Positions 22,322-33,609 of a stretch of 64,000 nt of DNA are shown piece by piece. This DNA comes from Chlorops oryzae (lineage: Eukaryota > Arthropoda > Insecta > Diptera > Chloropidae): assembly GCA_020466095.1 (NCBI GenBank), contig CM035807.1:106407227-106471226 (forward strand), written 5' to 3'. The position numbers and the translations under genes were made by a program. Position 1 is the first letter of the stretch, and every line of letters starts with the position of its first letter. The notes below the pieces were generated by a model. That model saw only the letters and a list, made by a program, of their open reading frames with translations, was not told the DNA's origin and searched no databases.

Positions 22322-25300
22322 TGGGTGGTTGGTTGGTCGGTGGGTTCGGTCGGTAGGACCGTCGGTCGCTAGTGCTGCTTCTGTTTGGTTAGTAATAACC
22401 ACTTAAAATGCACTGAACTGTGCAATATTGAATTGATTTCAATTTAATTGGTAACCACATCGGAGCTTCTCAGGTTAAATCTGACTGACTGCCTCCTGCG
22501 ACAAGCTTGGTATACATGCAATGCAATGAGGACGAGAGGGCGAGTGTGTCCCACACACATTGTGTTGGTGTGTGTGTGTGTGTGGGTGTGGCGGGGAATG
22601 TGAAAGGGATGAAAACGCAAATTGGAAATCAAATGTGCTATATTTTGGGATTACTCTGCGTTCGAATGTGCGTGTCTGAAATGAATACTTCATAAGGCGA
22701 AATTTCGCTATAATATTTTGTAATTCGAATTTCAGTATTTTGTACTTCATTATGAATTTTCCTTTTAATAAAGTTTATCAACGAAAATTTTAAGTGCGTA
22801 ATGGATTGAAACAAGCTGGTTTTTATTATTGAATGGATTCGAAAGGGAATGGAATCGAATTGGAATGGAATGAATGGAATTGAAATGGAATGTGAATGTG
22901 AATGTGTCTGATGAGTGCGTTGGATTTTGTGGTTGATTGAGTGATGGAAGCATTCTTGAGCAAGAGAAAATCGGAATAAGAGCGCTTTCGGGCGAGAGAG
23001 ATACATAGACCACAAAGTTGATATATGTTTTATTTAACCCTTTCGCTCTCATTGGAATAATACAGTCGATTCATCATAGTATGAACCTTCGATTGAGTGA
23101 ATAACTTGATTGTGTGATGAACTGACGCTTATATAACAGATTATGCTAGTCTTTTAAGCTTTTGCGAGAAGGCCGTTTAAAAATCGTTAGGAAAACGTAA
23201 GGAACAAACGACCCAGTCGATTTTATTTGTCAAAAATATGCACCTTTAAACTAATTTTGTGAAGATATTTGAACCAAATAGAGCCAATGAACAGGACCTC
23301 ACTCTATTCAATGTTGATTATACTGCACTGAGCGAACTTTACCATGATTTTTTTTAAGGGCGCATTTTTATTCTCAGTCCTTTTGATTTTCGAGCAGAAC
23401 AAAAATTTCAAAAGAAAAATGGTTGAGTCAACAACATTTTTGTTTGATTTGAAAGGAAATATGTTTAATTACAATTCTTTACGTTCGGTATAGTTCTCAT
23501 TTGTTTTATAAAATAGGACATATAAGATATTTATTCATATTAGAATTTTTTAAGCATTGCGAAAGCAGTCACACGAAAACGGAGTAACAAATTCGGATGA
23601 AGTCCATCCGGCATCAGGCATATAAGATTTTTAAAAGAATTTTATCGCATATTTCAAAATAAAATCTATCAGTAACAGTCCACTCAGTATGTAAGGAAAT
23701 GCAGCAAATAGCTTATAGTGAGTGCAAGGGTTAAGACATTTAAATATAGTTTACTTTTAATTTGAGAAAGAATGAAGAAAATTCAATACAAAAAAATTTA
23801 ACTTTTCCAGCCTATCGTTGCCAGTGAACATTATTTCTCCACCCATCTTAAAAGCAGTCATTAAAAGCTTTTTCCACCACAAAGCAGCATCCACACACAT
23901 GCAATCTAAAAGGACATAATCAACCGAAAAACCACAGTTTTCTGGTATGTTCTGCATTATACGAGTAGCAGTTTGAGCTCGTTAACCGATCCCCGAATGA
24001 CATAAATCAGTTCCAGTTGAGTCTTATGGTTTGCTCTAAAATGAAATTTCCGTTGCAATTGTTTCGTTCATTGTCCCAAAATGATTACCTTCTCCTTACA
24101 TTACTGTTGTCGTTGTTTTTGTTCTTGTTGTTGTTATTTATATGCTTTGTTTGACAATTTACTTGGTAAATGGAAAAGTTTTTACGCAATTTTTCTTCAG
24201 CCCCTGTCGATTACTGGATAACTTCTCATGAGTAGCATTTTCATTACGCTTAAGTATCACTTTCAACGTAAATGTGAGCTTCTCAAGCTTCTGGATTCAC
24301 ATGGTCACAATCACAGAGATGGAGGACTATTTTCTCCCGCTTCTGTCTCTGTCGTAATTTCCTTGAATTTTTTTTTCCATTTTTTTTTTTTTTCATCTTC
24401 AACTTGTACTTCTTCGTCTTCTTTTCTATCCGCCTATTCGAAGTCATTTCGAAATTAGTTCCGCCCTTCGATTTATTTTGCCATCATATGCATGCAGTAC
24501 CTAGTATATTCGATTGTATGTAAGTTTGGCAATCTTTGCAACTTCCCCCTTATTGAAGTTAGATTGGCAGACAGACAGAGTCAGACTGACTGAGAGACAG
24601 ACACACGTGCTTCCCGGAAGGTCCATGCTCTTACAGTATTTCGATCAAAGATTTGATTGCAACATTTGATGGAGTGGCATTGCCATTGTGTCAGAGAATC
24701 AAGGATGAGACTGACACGTACATACATACACCGAGTACGTGTGTGCCGAATGTCAAGAAAAGTCAGTCTATTTGTTTAAATGTCAATTTGTCTCTCAATC
24801 GAAATATGTATACGGATATGTGTATGCTGGAATTTGTCGACTTTTAACCTATGTCCTTATGATGCTTGTTTCTTGTTGCTTGTAGTTATTCCTTATAATT
24901 CTGATTCTCATTGTGTTGTGTTATTTCTTCGCTTCACTTGTTTAAGTAAATTTTGTTGTTCTTCTTTTTAGCATCTGACATCTTCTTCTGATTCGTATTC
25001 TTTAACTATTTCTTATTGTTGTTCTCTTCTCATTCTTCTTAGATTTGTATTATTGTTATTTTATTAAAGCCATAAAAGAGCGAGCGGCAATATCAAATAG
25101 TACTGGAAATTACAAGAAAATGTCTTTGCAATCTTGCAATTCAGACGACAAGCTGCATCTCCAGTCGTTATCGTTATCGTGTTAGATTCAACTTAACTTA
25201 GTCCAAGCCAACTTAAGGAGCATTGAGCTTATGATTGTCGTATACTTGTGTTAATAATGTCCTGTCATTCAACAATTTGACAATGCTTTTTATTTATTGA

Positions 25301-25373
25301 GTGTTCTCGAAATATAATTGTAGATTACTAATAACGGAAGATAAATAGTATGTACTTAAAAGAAAATCCTCAA

Positions 25374-26245
25374 ATATGAAAAGAAAATAAAATATAATAA
25401 AATATAATAAAATAACAAGATAAAAGAAAGTAACAAAATAAAAGAAAATAACAAAATAAAAAAAATAACAAAATAAAAGAAATAACAAAATAAAAGAAAA
25501 TAACAAAATAAAAGAAAATAACAAAATAAAAGAAAATAACAAAATAAAAGAAAATAACAAATAAAAGAAATAACAAAATAAAAGAAAATAACAAAATAAA
25601 AGAAAATAACAAAATAAAAGAAAAACAAAATAAAAAAAATAACAAAATAAAAGAAAATAACAAAATAAAAGAAAATAACAAAATAAAAGAAAATAACAAA
25701 AAAGAAAAAATAAAAGAAAATAACAAAATAAAAGAAAATAAAAGAAAAAAAATAACAAAATAAAAGAAAATAACAAAATAAAAGAAAAAACAAAATAAAA
25801 GAAAATAACAAAATAAAAGAAAATAACAAAATAAAAGAAAATAACAAAATAAAAGAAAATAACAAAATAAAAGAAAATAACAAAATAAAAGAAAATAACA
25901 AAATAAAAGAAAATAACAAAATAAAAGAAAATAACAAAATAAAAGAAAAACAAAATAAAAGAAAATAACAAAATAAAAGAAAAACAAAATAAAAGAAAAT
26001 AACAAAATAAAAGAAAATAACAAAATAAAAGAAAATAACAAAATAAAAGAAAATAACAAAATAAAATAAAAAACCAAAATAAAAGAAAATAACAAAATAA
26101 AAGAAAGTAACAAAATAAAAGAAAGTAACAAAATAAAAGAAAATAACAAAAAAAAGAATAAAAAAAAAAAGAAAGTAACAAAATAAAAGAAAATAACAAA
26201 ATAAAAGAAAATAACAAAATAAAAGAAACAAAAATAAAAATTTAA
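25374..26245. repeat. 18-bp AT-rich satellite
   Basis: Tandem copies of an 18-bp unit (GAAAATAACAAAATAAAA on the plus strand), about 40-45 copies over some 850 bp, with small deletions in places. The minus strand reads open in all frames as Phe/Tyr/Leu/Ile/Val/Cys repeats, which is a by-product of the unit length and not a gene. The flanks are AT-rich. Confidence 0.95.
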
Positions 26246-29080
26246 TTAAAATTAAAATAAATAAATAAAAAATTAAAGAGGGCAGTTTACAGAAACGTCA
26301 GGTATGTTCAAACAGAAAGACAGGCTGTCAGACAGACCTCGTGACTCCGCTAATTTTTATTCACATTTTTAATGGCTGATCTATAGTCATTCTGGACGTC
26401 ACACAAGAACGCACGAACCGAAAATGTTCTCAGCACAGTGGAACTCTAAAATTCCTTACATTTAGGGCGGCTAAAAGAGGGGCAAAAAACCGGCTCAGAG
26501 GTGAAAAATAAGCTTCAACAACATCTCATATGATTGTGTTGGGATGCGGGGGGAAGCATACATTGTTACAAGGACTCTTTTCCCTCCACATCTTTTTTTT
26601 TACTTCTAAACATTGTTATGCAACATTTTTCGATATTTCTGACCTGACCTGTCGTGACCGCGCAATAAGAAAGGGATTCATTTGATGATTCCGTCAGTAC
26701 GATTTCAATAGCATCGATCGATTTGATGCAGAGTTTGCCCTGATTCTTAAAACTACTGAAATTTTTTTTGCCCATCTTCATGTTTGATATGCAATTTTCA
26801 AGTTCAATTAAAGCTGACAGCTTCTAGGAACATCAAATGTCACAACGCGAACATCAACAAGCGTTTTGTGTGCTTTTCATTTACATGGAAATCGAAATCG
26901 GACTTGGAAAACTTCTCTTTGCACACATATGCCATTGCTATCCAGTAGGCCCACGAAAAACAAAGCAAACAAAAGGAAAAGTGCACTCTATTTTCAGTGT
27001 CGAACAAAAAAAAAAAGAAAGAAAAAACGACACACACACACAAAGGAAAATAAAACAAAGAGAGGAAATGCAGGAGAAAATGATAAAGGAAAACACATGT
27101 AAAGCCATCGTTTAGAAAAAATTGAGGATCGAAGGAATGAAATTTTGATGCCACATGCAGCATAGAAAAGCGACGAGTGGGAAAAATTGGAATGGAATGA
27201 AAACTCAATCGGCTAAAATTTCCATTTTTCATTTTCCCATTTCGCCTTTCGCATTTCCCAGCTATGCGGGAATTTCTTCTTTTTGCCCGACAGGACAGGA
27301 CGGTCTTTCCTTCGTAATGGCCTACAATGCCACAACATTGAGCTAAAAACTGAGCCGATTTTTTTCATATTTCCTAGCGCGCTATTTTTTGTCTCCCCTT
27401 TAGCATTTTCCATGTGTAAATCGAATTTTCTTTTGCTTTCTATTGAAATTTACTGCTGCAGGAGGTTGAAGATTTAATTGAAAATGTGTAACTGATTGTT
27501 TTTTTTTTTTTGTGTGTCAAAAGGGATACCATTTAGAGATTATTCTCTCGTTCATATTAAGCGGCGTCTAAACGCTGGCCGATTGCTATTTTTAATTTCA
27601 TTCTACTTCGAATTGAAAATCCTCAACGTTCAGACATGTCTCTGAAATTTGTCCACAAAAAAAAAAAAAAAAAAAAAAAAACAAACTGAAAGTGCATTCT
27701 AGTTTGTTGTACGCAAATCTGCAGCATCAATATCCATATATCCGCATCATCATATCCTGATTCAGGCAATCGATTTTTAGAATTTCAATTTTCTGCTCCA
27801 GAAATCCGCAGCATTGTCAATCCACGATTTGATGATTTTACAGCGCACAGTACAAAGCCGTCGTGTAGGTACAGTAGTGCAGAGGACCAGGATGCATCCT
27901 GGATATGGAGTTGTTATTGCTATTGTTATTGTTGTTGTTGTTGGCGCTGGTGTTGATGTTATTCGGCAACATACGTTCGACGACCAGGAGCAGCACAAAG
28001 CTGATAGCATCGTCAAATGCGGGCAGCAAGGCGTGCTGAATGCGTGCGACTGATTTGGAATGGAATCCTCTACAGGATGAATGCAGTTATATGAAAATCA
28101 AGAGACCCCATTCACAGTCATTTGGTAACCATAAACGCAGTCGAATAAATGATTGTTGCATTTTCTGCAATTTCCATTGAATTCGATTTCGATTTCGATT
28201 CGAATTGCGACAAAATTGCGCATGAAAATTTAATTTGATCGCGTTTGTGATTTTTGATAATAATAAAATTTCCACAAGTACGCCAGAGGAATGAGAGACA
28301 GTCGTATGGCGATACAGATACATGCTGAAATGTACATTCTATATGTATATTCTATTACCGGAATGGGAATGCGCATATTAAATTTCAATTGAATTTTATT
28401 CATAAATTAAGGAATTCAAGTTGAAACGAAAATGTCTGAAGCGCGCATTAATCATGGAAATCAATTCATCGCAAATTGAATTTCTTTAATGAGGGGAAAA
28501 AGGATAATTTTCGTGCATTCCGTTTGACTAAGAGCGATAATGAAGTCGAAGGCTTGGCTGAATATTGAAATTTTTCTTTAGTATGTTTGAATGTAACCAG
28601 CGCGGCCAGATGACATTAACTCAAAAATTCGGGATAAAATTTAATATCATTTCGTGAAAGAAAAATGCAGACCTTCGGTAAAGATCCCTTTTCCTTTTTT
28701 ATGGCTTATTGGGCGCTTTCTTCATAACATTGCCTTTATTATATTGTATAAGAAAATTACGTTCACATGCATACATATGTTTGAACCAGAGTTGTAATAT
28801 GATTTTCTTTTTCAAAGCTTTTGAAAAATGCTATCCAAACATGGGGAACTTTATTGAGGAAATTAATGTGGCATTTGGAAATTCATGAAAAAAATCCAAA
28901 TATCTGTAAAGTTGCGATTCTTGATGTCACAGTTGGGCATTCGGATTAGAGGCCAAAAATCTCAAATAACAGACAACGCAGAGTATACACATTTGAGCGG
29001 GTCGATTCATTTTTTGATAAAGGTTATTGGAATAATGTAGATTAAATTATAAGAAAAATTGGCAGCCTTGGGTCTTAAAT
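26246..29080. other. Non-coding region between satellite and composite repeat
   Basis: Mostly AT-rich. It contains a 23-A run near 27656-27680 and GTTATT/GTTGTT triplet repeats near 27910-27945. The last overlap a weak minus-strand candidate exon. No firm gene. Confidence 0.5.
27838..28069 (-). CDS. Weak candidate exon with poly-Asn
   Basis: A minus-strand open stretch follows a possible acceptor (TTCATCCTGTAG). Its translation, including VARIQHALLPAFDDAISFVL and then an Asn run, looks more protein-like than neighbouring frames and is GC-richer than its surroundings. No family is recognised and no donor is clear. The Asn run could simply be an AAC repeat. Confidence 0.18.
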
Positions 29081-29439
29081 GAATTATCTGTCGGTTTATT
29101 TGTCTATCTACCTGTCTAGCTATCTGTATGTCTATCTGTCTGCACTCAAAAAATTCCGTCGTAAAATCTATGATATCCGACGTAGAATCTATTATATCCG
29201 CAATTGATATACATAGGTCCAATTGCAAGATATCATAGATTCTACGACAGCTTTGCAGTAGTTTCTACGATGAGGAATGTCATTGATTTCAACGATATAT
29301 AACGTAGATTTAACGATATTCCATCTTAGGAACTATGATGTTATTTCATAGGAACTACGATATCAAATCATAGGAACTACGGTTTCAAATCTTGAAGTAC
29401 ATTCCGATAACTTCTTAATTTTGATATGAATGCTTGTCG

Positions 29440-29474
29440 GCGGGTTCGATCCCTGCTCCAGAGAGCGTTTTTTT
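29440..29474 (+). other. tRNA-like T-arm with pol III box B and T run
   Basis: GCGGG-TTCGATC-CCTGC folds as a T arm with five pairs (one G-T), and the box B word GGTTCGATCCC is perfect. A run of seven T follows at 29468-29474, a possible pol III terminator. No matching box A was found upstream, so this is probably a fragment. Confidence 0.45.
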
Positions 29475-29613
29475 CTATAGGAATTTCTTGAAAGAGCTTG
29501 TGCGAGACGTTTTGGAAGGCGCAATGAAGGCAACTCTATTTATTTGGTTGGCAACTTACTTTCTGTTTACTTGTCTGTTTTATTCTCCATTTTTCCACAA
29601 ATTCTTTTCTATT

Positions 29614-29680
29614 TGACAGGGTTCGAACTCGAACCTTCCAGATTTCAAGTCTAGCACAATTCAACTACGCCATTGAGTGA
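29614..29680 (-). other. tRNA-Ser(UGA)-like sequence, degenerate
   Basis: On the minus strand TGGCGTAGTTGA fits box A except for the last base. CTAGA-CTTGAAA-TCTGG forms an anticodon arm with loop anticodon TGA, and AGTTCGAACCC resembles box B. The T stem and acceptor stem do not pair well, so it is a pseudogene or a tRNA-derived element head, not a working tRNA gene. Confidence 0.4.
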
Positions 29681-30432
29681 TATGATTTCAGCTTGCTAGA
29701 TTTATTATATCAATATAAGTGGGAAACAGTAGAAACTATTAGATTGACAGTAGAACTTATTGTATTTTACGTAGATTCTATGACATTTCCATCGTAGATT
29801 CTATGATATTTTAATCGTAAAATCTATGATGGACATAATTCTTCCACAGTAGAAACTTTTATATTTACAGTAGAACTTATTGTATTTTACGTAGATTCTA
29901 TAATATTTTTCTACGTCTTCCTATCGTAGAAACAACGATGCAAAATTTTTTCAGTGTGTCTATCTGCCTGTCCTCATACACTTTTCTTATCGAAGGAGTT
30001 GAGCTAATGTGACGAAATTTGGTATGCGTATTCAGGGGAAAATGGGTAACAACAAGTTCAAAAATGGACTGGATTTGACCATTTTCAAGGGTACCTCCAG
30101 TTATGAAAATCACAAAAAATCTTCTAACACCTGAAATTCAAATGGGACTTAAACGAAAATGGGCACGTATGACTATTCTATAGTCATTAACATTCCCTTC
30201 AAATATTTTCTTGATCGGTCCATTACTAAGGTTACCTCCAGTACTAGGGTCTGTCACCAACATTGTAAAAATCGCAAAAATGTACCATATGAGGCTCCTT
30301 ATTATCATGAAAATCTCCAGAAAACTTTTTCTTAATAATCGAAGTCTCGGGGCTGTTTTAAAAAAGTTTAAAACATATTTAGCTAACCCGTTATCTGTGT
30401 CGGGCATTGTTTTGTCAGGTTCGCCTGACTAT

Positions 30433-30857
30433 CTTCTTCTTCTTCTTGCGTGTTTAACTATCCCGGTCGATCCCGGGGTCTGCAAAACGCGACCAGTTCC
30501 TCCATTTTGTTCTGTCGGTTGCATCATACGAGGTAAGTCCTACAGCCTCTAGGTCCCATTTTATAGTGTCCATCCAGCGCTGTTTCGGACGCCCCCGTTT
30601 TCTGTAACCTTGAATTTCCAGTGCGTAGCCTTTCTTTGCCAAAGTCTCCTCATTTGCTCTCAGGACGTGTCCATACCAGCGTAGCATTACTTCCCGTATT
30701 TTCCCAATAATTGGCGCAACTCTATAGCGTCTACGGATGTCTACGTTTGGAACATGATCAAGACGAGTGAGTCCGGATATCCAGCGAAGCATCTTTGTTT
30801 CCATAACACTAACCTTTCTTTCTGCTACTTTCGTTGCTGGTAGACATTCGGTACTAT
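30433..30857 (-). mobile_element. 5'-truncated RTE-type non-LTR retrotransposon
   Basis: The 425-bp insert is flanked by the 18-bp direct repeat TCAGGTTCGCCTGACTAT (30415-30432 and 30858-30875). Read on the minus strand it is open from the left edge and encodes the end of an RTE-clade reverse transcriptase: STECLPATK, then MLRWISGLTR, REVMLRWYGHVLR, KRGRPKQRWMDTI, stop at 30454. About 20 bp later comes an AAG-repeat tail. Short direct-repeat tails and long target duplications fit RTE elements. Target-primed insertion with severe 5' loss explains the structure. Confidence 0.9.
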
Positions 30858-30875
30858 TCAGGTTCGCCTGACTAT

Positions 30876-32869
30876 AACATCATTAATTGTTTTTTTAACT
30901 GAATCCTGGTCATTACATGACTAATAGAAGCCCTTAAAAAAAGGAAAGAAAATAAATATTCTCATAAATAAAATATTTTTTAAATTGCTGTTATTTTTTC
31001 TTAATTTTTGATGTACACAGTTTTCTCAAGTTGCCAATTATCTTTTTAATCTCCCAAGTAAGTAGGTACTGCTCTCAACTGCTCAGAATCGCTTTCCTTT
31101 CCTTTCATTTCTATTATTTACTTAGTTTCAAAAGAAAGAGGAGAAGCAATGAAAACAAGAAAGACTGAGAAAAAACTCTACGCCCAGTCAAAGTTAACTG
31201 TCTGTGAAAACAGCGAAATGCTTTTACTGCTCACTATTGCTCTTGTCATCATTTATTTAAGAAAATTTTCAAGTACATCGCCTTACTGTGAATTCCAACC
31301 CGCCCGTCGCTCTTTCAATGTATGGTCTATGGATTTTCTATTTTCCCCGGGAAAAAGTTATGTTTTGCTAGGTCGCCTTTTTGATGGAGCTCTGATTCGA
31401 TGAGTGGTGGCGGGGCATGAAGTGCTAGTGTGTTCAGTTTGTCAGTCATTTTATCGTCGCATCTCGTACGCAATACTTCAATACACAAACTCTCCCATAA
31501 TAAAGTCCTGAGTACCTTTTAAAAAATTCATAAACTTATCTACTTTGCTCAAAAGTACCCGTATTTTGTACATTTAGTTGTTTAGAACTGGTAGTTTCCT
31601 CGCCCTTGGTCCTTCGTCCTTCACGCTTTGCCCTCTTGTAATTTCTCATTGTGCTCATCAGGGATTTGTGCGTATTTTTCCGCCGTTTCAAATTTTATAC
31701 TTTTCCTTTTCTTGTTCTTTTTTTTTTTTTTAATTTTTTTTTATTTGGAAAACTTGGCACTTGACAGTTCTGATATGTTCATGGGTATGAGAGATTGGTC
31801 GAATGTTCTGCTATGTTGGGGTCTGGCGAATATTTTAAGTAGAATAATTGACGTTTTTCGTTTCGAGTGAGCGAAAAAAAAGTACATCAAAAATTGAAAA
31901 TAAAATTGAATATTACAAGAAAAAGCTTTAAAAGACATCGTCGTTAAGGATAATTGAAAACTTTCTCTCAAAGTTTCATAACGCCTGGTTTCCAATAAAG
32001 CACAATTTCCGCTAAGTATTCAACACACGCAAATGTATATAACCTTTTACAATGAAAAGCACAGTTGATTGAAACTAGTTCCATATTTTCGGATGTGGTG
32101 AATATTTATTTAAGGTTTATTTATTAAAAATCTAATGAAAAAAATAAAAAACCAAAATTAAATTAAATGAAATAAAATAATAAATATAATATAAAAACCG
32201 ATATATAAAAATCAAATAATATTAAATATAAAATAAAATAAAAATGTTTAAAAAAATTTAAATTGAAAAATATTTATATTGTATATTTTTTAAATTTAAC
32301 AAAATAAAAATGTAAAAAAGTAAATATAAAATAAAAAAATTAAATAAAAAAATAAAATTAATTAATAATAAATTACACAGGGCAACAAATTGAATATTTT
32401 CGTTTGGTGCCGCGATTTAGTTCATTATTACGGATAAGGGTGGTATTGGTAATATTAAAAATATTTTTTTAAATTTTTTCCTAGGTGTAGTTTTGGAGCT
32501 ACCATCAATTTTGTGTGAGGTCTTCAGTTGTTTGGCTTTTAAGGAAAAATATATATATTACTGCTTTTTTAACAAATCATGGTTGATATCGTATCAAAGC
32601 TAATATCACGGTCTATCAAATGACACCTTTTTCATGAAGATAGAGCTTGTAGTTTTTACGGTACGAGCTTCCCAATTGTAAAAAATGAGAATTTTTTAAA
32701 TTTTTCTTCGACTTTTTGAGCTTTTTTGACCTTTTATGGCATGAAATTTTTTTTTTTTAAATAATTTTTTTATTTCCGATTTAGAATGTGGAGGATATGG
32801 TACGAATTGTGAAAAAAAATTAAGCTTCTCATTTTTAAAGTACAAAAAACAACTCCCAAGATTGTCAAC
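30876..32869. other. Non-coding region
   Basis: AT-rich, with a very A/T-biased low-complexity block at about 32110-32385 and T runs near 31710-31740. No gene is supported. Confidence 0.5.
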
Positions 32870-32872
32870 TCA

Positions 32873-33606
32873 TACCACGTTTATACAGCAGAATGAGTGA
32901 AACCGCATCAGATCCAAGACGTTTATACGCGCACTATTTTACTGATCTGATTCGAAACGCTTTCAAAAGCGCTTTCAAAACAGCACGTTTCACACAAAAC
33001 AGGGATGTCTACCAATGCATAAAATGTACCTTAACCAGGGCTGCCAGAAAATGTGTGCACAATATCACCAACCGAAAACTAAAACCGCCAAAGCGTTTTG
33101 TTCAATCCCTTGGTACGAAGTTGAATAACGAAAATTAACGGAAAATCTTCATCATTAAATCGTTTGAAAATGTTGACAGCCGTTTTCAACAAATTTTACT
33201 ATAAAAGTATGACATAACATTTTTCGGGAGCCCCCTACCTCCTCTGTCATAAAACTGTCACAGATGAGCTGACCCCCTCCAAACGTGACATCATTTATGG
33301 ACGCTCCCAAATTGTATTTCGAGACCGCCATAGACTATCAAAAATAGCCAAAATGGCGAGAAATCGCCAAACATGGCAGCCCTAACTTTAACAGCCCTGT
33401 ATGTGTCGATATGAATCAGCTGATGATGATATTTGTCGAGGCACTTCGAAGCGTTTATGCATCATTACAAGTCGATTTTCACATTTTCATGTCGTTTTAA
33501 AAAAGCGACACTAGTCGATGCGGTAAAAATTTTCAGTGCGAATCAGTGACCCGTTTATATATGCGTTTTCACTGAAATCGGATTGAAGATGCGTATAAAC
33601 GTAGTA
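32873..33606. mobile_element. Outer TIR element (class uncertain) interrupted by a hAT-like MITE
   Basis: The left end reads TACCACGTTTATAC and the right end, in reverse complement, TACTACGTTTATAC (13 of 14 identical). TCA flanks both ends, a possible 3-bp duplication. With the nested insertion and its duplication removed it is about 377 bp. A short plus-strand open frame at 32893-33138 crosses the nest boundary and is not taken as a gene. Confidence 0.55.
33036..33384. mobile_element. hAT-like MITE nested in the outer TIR element
   Basis: The ends are CAGGGCTGCCA (left) and TAGGGCTGCCA (right, reverse complement), with the CAGGG/TAGGG start typical of hAT. The flanks are ACCTTAAC and ACTTTAAC, an 8-bp duplication with one mismatch. 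Length 349 bp, no transposase. Its interior also holds a GGGAGC/GCTCCC pair near 33228-33307. Confidence 0.75.
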
Positions 33607-33609
33607 TCA

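Larger units (their letters stand above)
20585..25370. other. Non-coding region between esterase gene and 18-bp satellite
   Basis: Contains an AATAAA cluster near 20703-20750 (possible polyadenylation region of the esterase gene), GT repeats near 22566-22590, a GGAAT-like pentamer patch near 22845-22915, an ACAG-type run near 24567-24605 and one TATA-like candidate promoter on the minus strand. No gene is firmly supported. Confidence 0.5.
29143..29956. mobile_element. CACTA/CMC-like non-autonomous element with subterminal repeats
   Basis: The terminal repeats CACTCAAAAAATT (left) and CACTGAAAAAATT (right, reverse complement) match at 12 of 13 bases. Inside, the word CGTAGATTCTATGATATT and close variants occur at least a dozen times in both orientations, clustered toward the ends. 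That is the subterminal-repeat layout typical of CACTA elements. The insertion split a TCTG/TCTA run: TGTCTATCTGTCTG on the left and TGTCTATCTGCCTG on the right. No transposase. Two tRNA-like segments lie in the middle. Confidence 0.55.
29081..30415. repeat. Host repeat with tetranucleotide run, interrupted by insertions
   Basis: A TCTG/TCTA run (29090-29142) continues after an insertion at 29957-29970 and is followed by TGACGAAATTTGGTATGCG. Such tetranucleotide runs followed by an AAATTTGGTA-like sequence are common in dispersed insect repeats. Similar words (GGTACCTCCAGT / GGTTACCTCCAGT) recur at 30090 and 30232. The element class cannot be fixed. Confidence 0.4.

Noticed and set aside
25294..26231. 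Three overlapping minus-strand open frames of 259-307 codons
   Set aside because: They are translations of the 18-bp satellite (Phe/Tyr/Leu repeats) in all three frames.
29614..29680. Functional tRNA-Ser gene
   Set aside because: The anticodon arm is good but the T stem and acceptor stem do not pair.
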